The translations under genes were made by a program, and so were the position numbers. A stretch of 64,000 nucleotides of DNA from Posidoniimonas polymericola (lineage in GTDB: Bacteria; Planctomycetota; Planctomycetia; Pirellulales; Lacipirellulaceae), in assembly GCF_007859935.1 (NCBI RefSeq), contig NZ_SJPO01000012.1, forward strand, positions 124,001 to 188,000, read 5' to 3'. The stretch's first letter is position 1, and every line of letters begins with the position of its first letter. The notes beneath the pieces were generated by a model, which worked only from the letters and a program-made list of their open reading frames with translations, did not search any database and was not told where the DNA came from. Shown here one piece after another: positions 63,995-64,000 of this stretch.

Positions 63995-64000
63995 CGCGGT

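Overview
The window is high-GC bacterial chromosome, almost certainly from a planctomycete of the Pirellulales (Lacipirellulaceae-like). The evidence is two DUF1559 pseudopilin-type proteins with FTLVELLVV leaders, two secreted sulfatases, a Tat-exported Gfo/Idh/MocA oxidoreductase, a Ser/Thr kinase with a C-terminal membrane anchor, a PEP-CTERM-like exported protein, a DUF5117-type zinc metalloprotease, many GTG/TTG starts and short palindromic intergenic repeats. This placement is inferred from gene content; no database search was possible.

Layout. 1-6 kb: a GspE-N-like protein, a Cys/His-rich small protein next to a His/Asp-rich DUF1559 protein, an HD phosphohydrolase, a zinc-ribbon membrane protein, an ACT-domain protein, a hotdog thioesterase and a DJ-1/PfpI protein. 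6-16 kb: an arylsulfatase, a gene-poor 1.2 kb stretch, a C26 amidotransferase-like protein without its catalytic Cys, a CPBP protease, a KAS III-like enzyme, a Ser/Thr kinase and enoyl-ACP reductase. 16-18 kb: a Lon-like (S16) peptidase gene broken by several frameshifts, one of them at a 10-bp tandem expansion. 18-23 kb: a Tat oxidoreductase with an intrinsic terminator, a nucleoside-type MFS permease and a second sulfatase.

22.9-33 kb is the most distinctive region. On the minus strand lie a ketosynthase, a dedicated acyl carrier protein, two CrtI/phytoene-desaturase-like flavoproteins, a SAM methyltransferase and a FabZ-type dehydratase. Together they look like a specialised fatty-acyl or polyene lipid pathway. 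The set is interrupted by a DUF433/PIN-like pair and by an island holding a REP-associated tyrosine transposase (RAYT), about 235-bp tandem palindromic repeats and a pseudopilin/membrane-protein couple. The RAYT gene occupies the loop of one of its own repeat units.

33-46.8 kb: a solute-binding-like lipoprotein divergent from xylulokinase (their start codons overlap), an anti-sigma/LamG-type N-terminal module standing alone, a polytopic membrane protein coupled to a HAD phosphatase, a CX4CH-containing secreted protein, acylphosphatase, an ABC-2 permease, a PEP-CTERM-like protein, and an envelope operon ompH-lpxC-lpxA-oxidoreductase. The oxidoreductase is a GnnA candidate, which would imply an amide-linked lipid A variant.

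46.8-64 kb: a degenerate receiver followed by an FHA-GAF histidine kinase, a PII protein with a leader hairpin, a zinc metalloprotease, an APH-fold kinase, a DsbD-like reductase, PurM, a glycogen debranching enzyme, a fused CbiE/CbiT methyltransferase, tRNA-Ser(GCU) and tRNA-Ile(GAU) in convergent orientation with back-to-back terminators, a large thioredoxin-fold protein lacking CXXC, and a small Arg-rich protein at the right edge.
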